The translations under genes were made by a program, and so were the position numbers. Below the pieces are notes generated by a model, which saw only the letters and a list, made by a program, of their open reading frames with translations, was not told the DNA's origin and did not search any database. From Rhinopomastus cyanomelas (taxonomy: Eukaryota; Chordata; Aves; Bucerotiformes; Rhinopomastidae): DNA of 64,000 nucleotides. The stretch covers positions 201,313-265,312 of the forward strand of contig VXBP01002894.1 of NCBI GenBank assembly GCA_013400115.1. The letters are read 5' to 3'. Positions 31,973-44,520 of this stretch are shown here, piece by piece (position 1 is the stretch's first letter; the number at the start of each line of letters is the position of its first letter).

Positions 31973-34228
31973 CAACATCACCATAATAAATTGGAGATAT
32001 GAGTGGAGCTATATTGACTAGCTCCACAAGAACAAAGAGTTGATGGAGAAGTCTCTGAGGCACAGGAACAGGGCAGACCATGGCTTTGGTTCTGTACCCA
32101 GAGCTTTGATAGAGGTACTTCAGCCTCCTGAAAGGCAAGTACAGAACACGTGGGAAGTCCTCCTTCAGCTGTGAGAGGGGGATCTCCTCGTGGAGACTCG
32201 TTCCACTGAGTCAAGCCCCTTTATACGTACTCTACAGGGGAATTGCCTGGTATTTAATTAACCTACACTTTATGCCATAGTCAATCTTTAATTAAATGCA
32301 TCCTTAAGCACAGGATTTAGAGCATTACCCGAACGACTTTAAGCACAGGAAGCGGTTTTATGGTTCCCTCATAAACGAGAAACAAGGAACCGAGAAAATA
32401 GCTGCTGAAGGAAGGAGACTCCTCACTCAAAGGCAAAACTGTTTTCAGGGAATCATCCCTCCACAGAAGGAGACACCCAAACGCTTCCTGTAAGGTACCT
32501 GGGGTGATTTGTGGAGGGTCAATCTAAAGCAGTAGCGAGGCTTTGAAGGAAGGAGATGCTTTACATCCCATGAGCTCTCTGACACCTCAAAGTCTCCTGT
32601 AGCCTTGGAAAAAACAAACCCCAGAGAAAAAAGCACAACAACAAAATAAAATGTGATGAAAAAAACTTTCTAATGCAAATGGTGATTAATTTTAACACCT
32701 TAAGTAGCTAACTATTGTTGAAATAAGAGCACCTAGCAATGAAGACTGCCATCATTATCTTCTAATTTGCAACAAAAGCCTCTTTTCACGGAGCCTGAGT
32801 CTGCTTCCTCTGCAAAACCCTGAGCCTTCTTGCAGAAGAATGCTGAACATCACAAACCCAGAGTCACCTTATTTCTCGCTGCCGCGTGATCCTCAGCCTC
32901 CTCTGCTTACTGTAGCTTTACTTCCTAAATTAGTATTTGCAGCAAAAGGAAACACACAACTACTTGTCTAGACCTTTACCTTCCTGCACAGCAGTCCAGG
33001 AGATCAGAGGTTGCCCTGCCTGGCTCAGAGCATCACACTGAGCACCAGCATCACAAGCAGTACAAAGCTCTTCAAACATCACGTGCCGACTCCTTCATGG
33101 GGTAGAGGTGCTGACACGCTGAGCAGAGGCCATGGAGGAAGATCTCCCACACCTGACCCCCAGCTCTGCACATGAAGGAGGAGAGAGGAGCTGCTGAAGC
33201 TTCTCTATCTCTTCATCCTCCTTCCGTGCCCAAAACCTGACCTTCTCCTACAAAAGCCTGTTGACACCTATAGCCAGAGGTTCAGATGCCAAAGGGCTCC
33301 GGTGTGTTTGTGCACAGATTTCCTACCCCCAGTTTCTTAAAAAATACAAACAATTTGACCATTATTACTAAAAATACACAACACACACTGTTGTGAGCAG
33401 AATAACCCCCTTTTCTCCCCAAAGCCATGGCTCTAGGGTTGCCCTCGCTGACTGCCCATGCCTGACCATTTTCACCTCCCTCTTCTCCTGGCTATCCACG
33501 GACAGCGGAGCGTGACAGGGCTGCTGAAAGGCTGTGGCTGTGGGCAAGGGGCAGGAAGGCTGCAGAAGGACCTCTCATGTCTTCTTGGGGTCCTAATCCC
33601 AACCTGCAGGGGCCATGGAGGTGATCAACCCTTCATGGCTGAGGGAGCTGCTCGCCCCAGAGCATCCCACCACCTGAGCACAGCAAGGCACAAGCTCTCT
33701 GAGGACTGCAGTGATGAAGATGATCTGGAAACTTCATTCTGCATTTAAAAACAAAGGCAATCCATTTTAATAAATTTAGAGCAAGTGAGCCAACGAGTGA
33801 TTTACAGACTTAAGCAAACAGGCAGAGACACAACCAGGCTAAAAAAAAGAATTAAAAAATCCAGGAAAAGCCATTATTTAAATCTCTGCTGTTAATAAAA
33901 TTTACAGTTATTCAGATGCAGTCATTTTCCAAATCTCGTTTACTTTTCAGCATGAATGTTGCTCATTGCAGGGCACAATGAAAATAAATGAGCTCATCTG
34001 CTCCACGATGCAGCGATGGAGTCCAAGGCTTCAAGGATTATCATTTAAATATTTCTGCCCCTACAGCTTTTTTTGCTTTGTGCATATTGCTACCTCTTAC
34101 TGTGATTTACATCTAAAGCACAAGTGTCTGCAGCCACGTAGAACCAGCTGATGTAGGTGGACACGTGAATGTCAACCGGAAGGGGCCCATCTCTTTTCTG
34201 TGTGGCATACTAGTAAGAGAAGGAATAA
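31973..34228. other. Intergenic; octamer motif and AT-rich blocks
   Basis: No gene recognised. A consensus POU octamer ATGCAAAT is at 32673-32680, followed by ggtgattaatttt. Repeat-free A/T-rich stretches at 32220-32400, 32640-32770 and 33735-34100 could be conserved elements. None was tested by alignment. Confidence 0.4.
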
Positions 34229-34690
34229 TCACAGAATCATAGAATCATTAGGGATTGGAAGGGACCTCAAAAGATCATCCGGTCCAATCCCCCTGCCACA
34301 GCAGGATCACCTAGACCAAGTCACACAGGAACACATCCAGGCGGGACTTAAACATCTCCCGTCTCCAGTGAAGGAGACTCCACAACCCCCCTGGGCAGCC
34401 CCTTCCAGGGCTCCGTCACCCTCACTGGGAAGAAGTTCCTTCTCAGGTTGATGTGGAACCTCCTATGTTCCAGCTTACACCCACTGATCACAAGATGACA
34501 TTGAGAAGAACCTGGCTCCATCCTCCTGAGACCCACCTTTCAAATATGTAAAGACATTGATGAGGTCACCCCTCAGTCTCTTTTTCTCCAAGCTAAAGAG
34601 ACCCAGCTCCCTCAGCCTCTCCTCGTAAGGGAGGCGCTCCACTTCCTTCATCATCCTCGTTGCCCTACGCTGGACTCCCTCTAGCAGCTC
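34229..34690 (-). mobile_element. CR1 LINE fragment (left arm of opposed pair)
   Basis: Antisense, starting acagaatcatagaatcatta. It continues into ORF2 C-terminal sequence, readable on the minus strand as ERLRELGLFSLEKKRLRGDL. Confidence 0.92.
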
Positions 34691-34704
34691 CAACCCCCTA
34701 TAAT

Positions 34705-34955
34705 ACAATGAATGTAAACTTGAACGTAGAGGGTTCTACCTCAACGCAAGGAGAACTTTCTTTACTGTGAGGGTGACAGAGCCCTGGTGCAGGCTGCCCA
34801 GAGAGGTTGTGGAGTCTCCTGCTCTGAAGACTCTAAACCTCACCTGGACACAGCCTTGTGTGACCTGCCCTAGGGGATCCTGTTTTGGCTGGGGGTTTGG
34901 ACTAGGTGACCTCTAGGGGTCTCTTACAACCCCTGACATTCTGTGACATCAGAAG
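34705..34955 (+). mobile_element. CR1 LINE 3' fragment (right arm of opposed pair)
   Basis: Sense: gagaactttctttactgtga, 'gcaggctgcccagagaggtt', 'tggactaggtgacctctagg' and 'caacccctgacattctgtga'. It follows the antisense copy after about 15 bp. Confidence 0.9.
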
Positions 34956-36228
34956 CACTGTCACCACTACATGTTCACAAGTGCATTTAGTGCATGCCTG
35001 ACCTGCGTCTGTTGGGCCAAGCCCATCCACTGTTGATGCTACAAACACTATAGTGATGGCAGGAGGCAGCTGAAAGATTTTGGTCACACACAGCTACTTC
35101 CCAGCCCTTCAAGGAACCCAGGAAGGCTGTTCATTCCCCACGAGGATCATCAGTTCGATGCTCTACAGTGCTGCCACCAAAGAGAAGGTTGAACTCCAAA
35201 CATTAATCCACCAACCAAAAAAAACCCAAGCAGCCACCAAAAAAACCTCATCAACAAAGAAACTCACATCCAACAGTCAAACCTGAAGAATCACAACCTA
35301 TAGCTACTAAAAATAGGTTATGGAAGAAGCCTATTATAGCATCCACCGGGTCAACGTTGGTATCTACGTTGTGTCTCAGCCCAAAACACCTCCTCAAAGT
35401 GAAGCATCACTTTTTTGTTTCAGTTAAATCAATAGCATCAAGTAATGTACCTGCAAAGAGGAATGTGCAGGATCCTTGGTATTTGGACATTGGAAGTCTT
35501 TTTAAACTGAAGAGAAACTGTATGGAAGCATCAGCCAGTGCAACCAGAAACCCAGCACTTGGTGTAGCAAACGTTGCTGAATTGAACTGTCACCCCTCTG
35601 CCCTTAAAATACATCATCTGCTAATATTACAGAGCCAAGACACCAAAAAAAGAGCCTTTTGCCAGTACACCAGCAACCTAGATGCCACCACACCAGGCTT
35701 CAGGACGGGATTCTATTTTTCAGGGTCAGACTGCAGCAGAACACAAACTTTCTGCCTGTCTAACCCACACCTCCTGGGTGAACCCCCATCACTGTTCACG
35801 TTCTACAGCAGACTCTGTTATTTGCTTTGTTTTCCTGGTGTTTAGGATTAAGTTATTACATTTCCAGATATTTCCCCGTAGACATTTCCTTAAATAGCTT
35901 ACGTTGAACTGGTTATAATCCTGTGGATGGTCCATCTGATTGTTCACCTGACTTCTTTTCACAAGGGTAGGTCTGTAAATTAGATTTCTCTTCTCCAAAT
36001 TTTTCCTGGATGAACAGTTTCATTAATAAGAAACATAAATTGATTCAAACATTCAAAAGGCTCTGAAGGAAAAAGAATTTCCAAGTCAAAATTGAGTTGA
36101 AGAAATTTCAAAGCCTATGAAAAAAACCCCAACCAACTTTATTTCTACAAGTCCTCGATTAAAATATAGGGGGGAAAGTACAGCAGGTTAAAGAAACGTA
36201 CAAGAGATGTGTGAGGGACATTGTCGCG
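34956..36228. other. Intergenic, no feature recognised
   Basis: No gene recognised. The frame 35357-35845 (+, 162 codons) lacks family motifs and shows no splice or promoter context. Confidence 0.45.
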
Positions 36229-36300
36229 GCGACCTGACAGTGATGGGTTAATGCTCAGACTTGATGATCTTAGAGGCCTCTTCCAATTACCGTGTGATAC
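36229..36300 (+). mobile_element. CR1-like 3' terminal fragment, weak
   Basis: Sense: gggttaatgctcagacttga, tgatcttagaggcctcttcc and 'aattaccgtgtgat'. It matches the CR1 end pattern but is short. Confidence 0.65.
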
Positions 36301-37779
36301 TCACCTTTCAAAAACCCCAGGAACCCCTTTGTCAGATCTCTAGCATTTACAGTTCTGGTTCTCAAAGGTCTTGGGTCTTCTCCTGAGGAGAAATGGTGGC
36401 CATAAGGTGCAAAAGCAATCTCTGCTAAGAGATATTATGTTTCTGCATCTTCAAGAAGGCAAAGTACAGTGGGCACCTGTGGTTGATTGACTCCATCGAT
36501 GAACAGGACCTTCCTCCTATGACAAGAGATGCGAGGAAACCCATTTGCTGAATAGTCTACAGAGCATCACTGGCAGCAAATCACCCTGTTCTTGGCTCTG
36601 GATAATTTGTAAGGACATTGGCAGACACATGCTGTGGCATCAATCATTTACAGGACACAATTGATCCATGTGAAACTTCAGTTAGATGGCTCTGGACTCC
36701 AAACAATTACTGCTGTGGTGCTTTCAGAAAATGCCTCTTCCCTTGGGAGTAAAGCATCTAAATCAATGCTGAGAGCCAGGCACAGAAATCGATGGCAGGA
36801 ATTCTCATCCCAACGTGCAAGAGGCTACACATGTACATCCCCACATGGAGACGATGCCCGTGTCATTTTAGATATCACATGAGCCCCAGATTCAAAAGTT
36901 AAATTAGGAGTTAACCTAAAACAGGAAAACCTCTTCATTCTCACAGTCACTTAAAAAGACCCAAACAAATTAAAATAGTCAGAAAAAATGGGTTTACAAG
37001 ATCACAACTCCTCGATGTTGTACTGTTCCAGGAGAAGTTTAGTTACCCCAGATTTAAACGGAGCAAACTGGTGTTCACCAGCTGGCTGTGGTTCAGAGCA
37101 AAGTTGTGCCCACTTCTGCATCACCACCTTCTCTGAAGGGGACTCTCAGAAGAAAGTAGCGTCAAGAAGAAGCAACACCAGTCACCAGCACGGGGTGATG
37201 GAAGGTACAACCCACCAGCCACCAGATTTCCCAAAGCAAGGTAACCCTGCAAGGCAAAGGAGGATGAAGGTGAACACAGACCACCTGTCCTCAGCCAAAA
37301 GAGGAGGAACCAGGTGTCTTCTCCCAGTTTATGGCTTTCTTCAGACCATAAACCACTAAAGCAAAGTCCAGCTGCACAACACAAAGTCTCGTCAGGTGAG
37401 GTCATTGGGGTCTGCTCTGGGCAATGCTGTCATGGATTAAACAGGAGGTGTCAGCTGAGCTGATATTTAGCAGAAGAACATAACATTGAGTCCAAAAAGC
37501 ACTCCTAGGGGCTCTACCTTTATGTACAACCACCTGCACATATTTAGGGTTACAAATCACTAACGACAACAGTGCACCATGGAGGCTACAACTCCTTTCT
37601 TCTGTGCTCATCTTTACCTTCTACGTAACTTTTGGATCTTGCAGGTTTTTGTTTAACACAACAGCCACGGATGAATTTTCCTCTGGAGTGAGAACTTCCT
37701 CAGCACCATTACCACCACCACCACCACAAGGTCTGCACTGCTCGAACCATGGAGGGGTTCTTCCCCAGCATCAGGGAGA
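36301..37779. other. Intergenic, no feature recognised
   Basis: No gene or transposon recognised. A short CCA run lies near 37710-37727. Confidence 0.5.
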
Positions 37780-37880
37780 ATCACAGAATTGTTAAGGTTG
37801 CAAGAGACCTCCAAGATCATCAGATTCAAACTTCACGGGCACTAAGCCATGGTCCCTAGTGCAGAAGTCATCTAAAGCAC
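37780..37880 (-). mobile_element. CR1 LINE 3' fragment
   Basis: Antisense: aatcacagaattgttaaggt, 'tgcaagagacctccaagatc', 'actaagccatggtccctagt'. Confidence 0.83.
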
Positions 37881-39273
37881 ATAGCTCTGCTTCAAAGCTA
37901 CTTCACAGAGCTGCTTTTTCGTATTAAAATATCTTGTTGTCAGAAAAAATACCCAAACGTGGAAGAAGCCCCACAACCAGGGTATTTGGGAGGTCGGGGG
38001 AAGTTTGCTTGACTCAAGCCCAAACAAACCACATGCAGAATTCACCCCCAAGTACAAGATGCCCTGTAGAACAACTTCCCTAACAGCACCACGAGGAAAC
38101 AATGCAGAGGCAGCTCCGGTCATTAAACCCAAGACAACGAATATTGTGCTAGAAGAAACTTTGCCAAACACTAATTAAGAGGCTCAGGAGAATCCCAGCT
38201 CCAACCCAGTGCTGGGAACTGGACTAGGTAACAACGACAGAGCAAACGTCGTAATTCATCTTTGATCCACTTTCCTCTTCATTTTCCAACAATTTTGGGT
38301 TGTTTTTAATTAAACACAAAAGCTTCTCCACGTTCCAGAAAATTAATCACTTTTGGCATTTATTAGTTATTCATTTCTGCTTAAAACATGGTTTATAATT
38401 CATTAAAGTACCTCAAAAATTAAATCCTTACCAGCCCTAGGCCCAAAATATATTTAAGGAAAAAACTGAAGCACACTAATAAATAGCAATGAATTCTGAA
38501 ATATTAATTTGCCCTGTAGCATTTCACTCGCTTATTTGCAATAATTAATTTAGAACCACGTTTACATTGTCTGTTGCAGGAATTTTCTGGAAGCTTTCAG
38601 TTACAGCATTGATTTCCTCAAATTTGCCCTCCTGCTGGCCCATTTCACCACTTCAGACCATCACCAACAAATCTAAATTAATTCTTTCGGGTGGTTTTGG
38701 GTTTGATCGTCTTCCACAAGGCACAGATTAGCAGCAACACTGAAGGATATGTGTTCTTGATTCAGCACTGGGTGGGGGGGGGATTCCCTTGCCGAAGCTC
38801 ATTATTAGTGCTCAGTTCATTTGCTGCTCCCTGATCTGCACTGCAGAGCCTGGGCAGCATGAGGAAAACCATCAGGACTGGAACAAGTGGTGACATTTGG
38901 TGGCAGAGGCTGCTGCTGATATCAGTTGGCGTAAACCGAGATAACAAGAAAACCCATTCACCTACGAGTCGTCCCAGTCAGTGAGTTATTACACACACAC
39001 ACACCCCACCCCAGCCCTCCCAGGACACACTGACCCAGGGCTGTGCTGTCTCTTTATCCATCATCCATCAGCAAACCAGTCAACACCCTTTATGAACTGG
39101 GCAACTCCTACACCGTTGCCTTACTAACAGGATGTAACTAGAGCTTCTCTGTCATAGATTTCCCTCTAGATGCTGAACTCTGAGTATCATAGAGGAGAAT
39201 CAGAGACAAGAGCTTTTCTACAGTAGAATCTACTCCAGGTGTTGAACTCTGGAGTAAAATAAAGTCATAGAAC
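37881..39273. other. Intergenic; long AT-rich candidate noncoding element
   Basis: No gene recognised. 38250-38640 is repeat-free and very A/T-rich with ttttaattaaacac, gaaaattaatcac, tattagttattcattt and aataattaattt. Short CA run at 38991-39003. Confidence 0.4.
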
Positions 39274-39365
39274 AGAATCACAGAATGTTTGGGTTGGAAG
39301 GGGCCTTGAAGATCACCACAGGCAGCAACATCTCCCACTCAACCAGGTTGCTCAGCACCTTGAAA
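39274..39365 (-). mobile_element. CR1-like LINE 3' fragment
   Basis: Antisense: agaatcacagaatgtttggg, ttggaaggggccttgaagat and 'caaccaggttgctcagcacc'. Confidence 0.83.
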
Positions 39366-41649
39366 CCACAACACCTTGCAATAAACCCCTAATCCAGGCA
39401 GTGAACACCTACAATGCTGGGTTTCCAAGCGGTTCAGGTGTCTAAGCCACAGCCCATAGGTTTTAGTTAGAACAGAACTAATTGCTCAGTGATTTTACAG
39501 TCAACTGGCTCAAAAGGAGATCAATAGTTAATAAAACCAAATCACTAAAATCACCTCTGGTTTGACCTGAAAGCATTTCTATCTACCTGAAAAAGAAATT
39601 AATCTGTATCTGGCAGACTTGAGGTCTGCGCTTTAGATCACAGTTTTCCGCCCAAACTCATCCTACACCCAAGTATTCCCCAAAGTCTGGTCCAGTTTAG
39701 GCTCTGTGCCAGAGTCCTGTGCCCTCCTAGTTTCAGCACGAGGCTCTGTCACCATCTCAGCCCCACCAGCTCCATCCCTCTGCTCCTCCTTCCCCAGTGG
39801 GTAATACCAAGACAGAGCGCAGTGCCAGTCCCTTCCCTGTTATCTCCTGCCGCCATCTCCTGGTGAAGCGGGGAGCAGCAGGGCTCAGGAGCTGAAGAGG
39901 ACCTGCTGAGGAATTAATTTGCACTACTAATTAGCCAGGATTAGGGCATTAAACGGTAGCACTTAGTCACCAAGAACTTGACGTGGGGAAACGCCTCTGG
40001 CTAAAGAATCTTCCCTGATGTCTCTCACGAAGCAAACAAGCGGAACTAGACAGAAATTCCACTGAAGTTTTGGGGAGAAAACACTAAATTTAAGTTAAAA
40101 GAAATCTAGTTAAAACCATATTTTGGCCAATAGCGGTTCTCTGCTGATGTATCTCTTCCTGCTACTTGCTAGAGCCCGAGAAAAGCTGTATTTGAGGCAA
40201 GAAATTGTCCCATCTGACTGCAAATCTCAACCCTCACTTATGAAGGAGCAGTGTGGAGAAGGAGCTTTAAATCAGGATTTATTTACCTGTGGTCTGCGGT
40301 CCCTACCTTCCAATCTCCATCCCTGGACACTCTTGAGCATAGTCTAGTCTCCTCCACATCTCTGTTCATTGGTGTCCTGTGAAAGCTGCTGAGCTGAAGT
40401 GAACAGTTTAAACATCTGTTTGCAATCAATCCTTTCATCAAGCATGGTTATTTTTTCTGTTGACCTTCAGCGAATTCAAGGAAATCACCGCCAACCTGGA
40501 ATCTCTCTCTCATGTCTCCCACTTGGCTTCAGTCACTCACTTCCTTCCAGCTCACGGCACAGCTTTGTCATTTGCTCTCCAGTTGTAGGAGCCCCCAGGA
40601 CCACTGCCCCACCAAATCCTAGCCAGAGGTCAGGAGCATCCCCAGCACAGAGGGAACAGCTCTATGTCACCAAGAGCTTGGTCCTCATTTAGTTCATTTT
40701 CTTATTTATCAATTTATTAATAAAGATATTGAACCCAAACCAACGCAGCAGAACCACAGTGAAGCAACTTGCCTCTTCCGCAGACTGCTGAGGCTGAGGG
40801 TTTCATTTAGAGTTCCCCCTCTTCAGTAAAGGCCAGGAGCCTCCACCACCAGTCAGGCCTGAAGGCCTGTAGAAGTCCCTTGTGTGAGCAAACGTCATAC
40901 ACGAGATGGACTGAACTTCAGGAATGGTGGAAAGAAGCTTTCAGTTGCATTTGGAGTGATGGGGTGCCATCAGTTCCCATTATCTCTCTATGTAAACCTA
41001 GCTGTATCAACTGAACAGCCACGCCGTGACACCAAGCTCTCCTACGCTTGCCCCGCAGAGGGGACTTTCAGCTGTGCTGATCTGTTGCACCACTTGGCAG
41101 CGAGGACATAAGAGTTTTGCAGTTAAGGTTCATGTGGAAGGCAGCAACGTCTCGGCTTAAATCCAAAGACAAAGGTGGGAGCTGTGGTAGACACCCAGAT
41201 GCAAGACCTCCCACAGCCAACGGCTGGTGAGCAAGCTCAACTCTCACATTTCTATTTTCCAAGGACCAGATCGCTGCAGAGAAAAATAAGTTCAATTATT
41301 TTATATATGAAGTTAAATCTCAGTGGATACCTGAAAAATATATAGAAGGCAGATGACTCCACTCTAAAGTAATAAATCAATCCTGTCAGGGAATGGAGGA
41401 TTTACTGACCGTGTGGCATCAGACACTGGACTGGGAGGATAAATTCACCAACAGCCCTGGATGGATGTGGGATTTCTGGCAAGGTTTACCAAGTGATGCA
41501 AGGCGCAGCAGGTTTAATTTGGGAATGGTCGCTCATTAGGGTTTGCTTAATCTCAATTTAAAATAAAGTAAAATAAAAAAGGAGTTGGTGAACTTCCAAA
41601 TCATAAACAATGGCTTTTTGTCAATTAGAAAGTATTCTGAATTTGCAAC
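39366..41649. other. Intergenic, no feature recognised
   Basis: No gene or repeat recognised between the last intergenic CR1 and the presumed RPS6KA6 3' end. Confidence 0.5.
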
Positions 41650-41652
41650 CTT

Positions 41653-41658
41653 TTTATT
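41653..41658 (-). terminator. RPS6KA6: Candidate distal RPS6KA6 poly(A) signal
   Basis: TTTATT on + is AATAAA on the minus strand, about 5.6 kb past the stop codon. Human RPS6KA6 also has a 3' UTR of several kilobases, as I remember it. Other AATAAA motifs lie nearer, so this is a weak choice. Confidence 0.25.
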
Positions 41659-43275
41659 CTAGTACTCAAGGAACTGCCAGCTATTTAAAACTGTACCTTT
41701 ATCATTATTCACAAAAGTTTTAACAAAAATAAATACAATTCTGAGGTTGTCTTTGGCATGTCGTAATTCAAGGCAATAGTATCTCTTTAGCAGCACAGTG
41801 CAACGAAGAACAACATACCATACAGTGCACTACTCGAGTCAGCCTTACAAGGAGAAGAGAACGTAGTACAATGCAAACTTTAATGTCAATATATACAGAG
41901 CTTTAAAGAAAACATCGGTTGGTTGGTTTGTTGGTTGGGTTTTTCCTCATTAAAATTAAATGAAATAAATACAATATGATACAAAATCCACAATATGCTC
42001 AGAGAAAGAACTGACGGTTACAATATCTGAGAACAGGGACCTTTTGTTGAGTTTCACCTTTGAAGTACCTCAGCAAGCAAGGTAATTCATTGCACACAGC
42101 TTTCAATTAATGCCCTTTCAAATACGGAGATTTATCGCCAGTCACGTGCCAGCAAAGGAAGTTTGAGCTCTAATCAGAGAGTCAGTGCAAGACACCAAAG
42201 TGCCTGGGATATTACAAACGTGATTAATTAGCGACCGCTGCTCGTAAGCCTAGCGCAAACCACACAAAACCGGGAACACTCTGTCCTGCAAAGATCCACC
42301 TTGAGCTTCTGTTTGGTTCCCACACACAAAAACGCTGAAACGGGATTCTGTGTTATTGAGACTCACTGCTGGCAACAAGCTGTTGCCCAAATCTTTGTTA
42401 TTAAGGGAATAATCAATTAAATACCTTTCAAAGCTTGCTTCTGGTACATGGGGAAAACCTTAAGTAAACCAGCCAGTGATTGCATGTAGGGGTAAGTCTA
42501 ATCACAGAAGTTCTTCTAATCCTTGAGTCAGCTTTAGCTCTACAGCAGAGTTTTCAAAAATGTCTGCGCATTTGCTATTCCCAAATGAAAATGGAGGTTA
42601 TCACCAACATAACTGAAAAAGAAGTCTGAAGCAGGGACACAGAATATCCGGGTGCACTTGGCTAATGGGGATGGACAGTATGGGATGAACGACAGCATGG
42701 GTGGGTTAACAACAGGTATCAAACACAAAAACAAGGAAGTTCCTGCATAAACTGTCCAGGAGACATCTGTATTTTTATTCATCATAGAGCTCCTATAACA
42801 ACCCATAAGAACTGTATAACCACAGTCTTCTGAAAAATCTAAGAAAAACCCGCTTCTCTCGTCTGTCCCACAAGTATTTACAAATTTCTGGGTAAGACTG
42901 AGAAACTTAAGTGCTACAGAGGTAAATCAAACTCCATGTTTGCACTGATAATTCAACCTGATTTCATTGATACCCACCAGGCTAATTACTCCAGCACTGT
43001 GGAATTCATTTAACTTCACTCTTGTAAGAGATCTCAACTTTTCAATTTTGAGTGCAGACACAAGCACTGATCTGTCATCACAGATGACCAGTTCCCACGT
43101 GTCCTGCGAGTCATTTCCAATCACTGAAGTTTGCTACAGGGAATTTTAACCACTTGACATAGGAAAATTAGCTTTGGAAAACGAGTGAGACACGGAAGAC
43201 AGAATTCAAGCTCAATATGACCGATCAATTCAATTCAGTATGACTGATCTGGGTGAGGTTTTGGGTGCCTTTTGT

Positions 43276-43348
43276 ACCCAGCTGGCTCAGTTGGTGGAGC
43301 ACAGGACTCTGAATCCCAGGGTTGTGGGTTTGAGCCCAATGTAGGGAC
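43276..43348 (+). pseudogene. tRNA-Lys-like sequence, degenerate
   Basis: The 73 bases align end to end with vertebrate tRNA-Lys. They show a D-arm/A-box (ctggctcagttggtggagc), the anticodon arm ggactctgaatccc and a B-box (gggtttgagccc). The anticodon position reads CTG where tRNA-Lys has CTT. Acceptor pairs 1-72 and 5-68 are broken (A-A), so a working tRNA is unlikely. It may be the head of a SINE. Confidence 0.8.
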
Positions 43349-43435
43349 AGCACATCTTGAGACAGCCTGGGCACACCAGGTACTGTAGGCTTACCCTGCT
43401 CCAGCTGGTACCATTATGTGATTCTCTGGATGCCA
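43276..43435 (+). mobile_element. Candidate tRNA-derived SINE with CR1-like tail
   Basis: The tRNA-Lys-like head is followed by about 65 bp of unassigned body. It then ends in taccattatgtgattctctg, close to the CR1 3' end pattern accattctgtgattctgtg. A tRNA head plus a LINE-type tail is how CR1-mobilised SINEs are built. No target-site duplication is obvious and only one copy is in this window. Confidence 0.45.
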
Positions 43436-43725
43436 GAACATTCAAACAAGTGGACACTCAGACCACCACAGGCTCTGTGTGGTCAAAGAGAATTTGCTTG
43501 TTTTAAGCATAATGGGGAAAAACCCCAAAACCAAACCATACAATGTGCTACCAACACCCCTGACTCTACAGAAGCCACAAACCAGTGCCTAAAAGGAATT
43601 CACCCACGGCGATGCACTCGGGTACGGCCACCCTGCAGTACATGCCACTGGCCACTACACAGTTTTTTGGATACCCACTCCAGGAACACAAGAGTGCCTC
43701 ATTTTAGCTCAAAGGTTTAGAAATT

Positions 43726-43770
43726 ACCATCTTCAAGGTCCCTTCCAGCCTAAACCATTCTGTGATTAAT
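43726..43770 (+). mobile_element. CR1 LINE 3' terminal fragment, very short
   Basis: Sense: catcttcaaggtcccttcca, gcctaaaccattctgtgatt. Only the last 45 bp or so remain. Confidence 0.75.
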
Positions 43771-44355
43771 TAGTGATAGCATAGGCAAGGAGTGAAAGAA
43801 CAGCAAAACCCATCGTGAGCCTGCTCCAGCTGTAATTGATGTCTGTGAGAACCTCCCCACTTCAGTGAGGAGGCATAAGGCTCTACCTGCACTAGAGAAC
43901 CAGCACTTTTATTTGTAACTGTCATTACTAAGCAACAGAGCAGAGGCTACTTTGCTGGCAGGAACAGAGGCCATATCTAAAATACTAGATCATTACGCAG
44001 TTCTCTGGAAGCTCCTCTAAATCCACAGTACCTGCACCCATCTCTTGCTAATCATAAGCTTTTGTAAAAAAACCTGGCCTCTCTGAAAAAAGTAAATCAG
44101 CAGGATTATAGCTAGTTTGTATTCTGGAACTGTGCTGAGGTGATACTGAAGGGAAAACTTACACCGACTTTCCACTCCAGCCAAGAGCTCGCTCGGACTA
44201 GGTGTTCTTCCATTCCAAATGTCTAACTGATCATCCAGGAGCAGACTGCTATCTATTTGCTTAACTGAACAAAGCCCAAGTCTGAAGAAATAAAAGGATG
44301 AGAATTCCAACAGAAGCATCACAAAAGACGATGATAATTAAACATTACGTTGTAA

Positions 44356-44520
44356 ATCACAGAATCACTGACTTTTTAGAGCTGGAAAAGCCCTCTGAGC
44401 TCACCCAGTACACGGCCTGACCCCAGGACATCAGCTAGACCAGGGCACTAAGTGCCACATCCAGTCTGTCCTTAAACACTTCCAGGGATGGGGACTTCAC
44501 CACTTCCCTTGGCAAAATGT
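44356..44520 (-). mobile_element. CR1 LINE 3' fragment
   Basis: Antisense: aatcacagaatcactgactt, agagctggaaaagccctctg and 'gggcactaagtgccacatcc', ending 'cacttcccttggcaaa'. Confidence 0.88.

Noticed and set aside
35357..35845. 162-codon + ORF
   Set aside because: No conserved motifs. Sequence looks like ordinary intergenic DNA.
43276..43348. Functional tRNA gene
   Set aside because: Acceptor-stem mismatches at 1-72 and 5-68 and an anticodon that disagrees with the tRNA-Lys body point to a pseudogene or SINE head.
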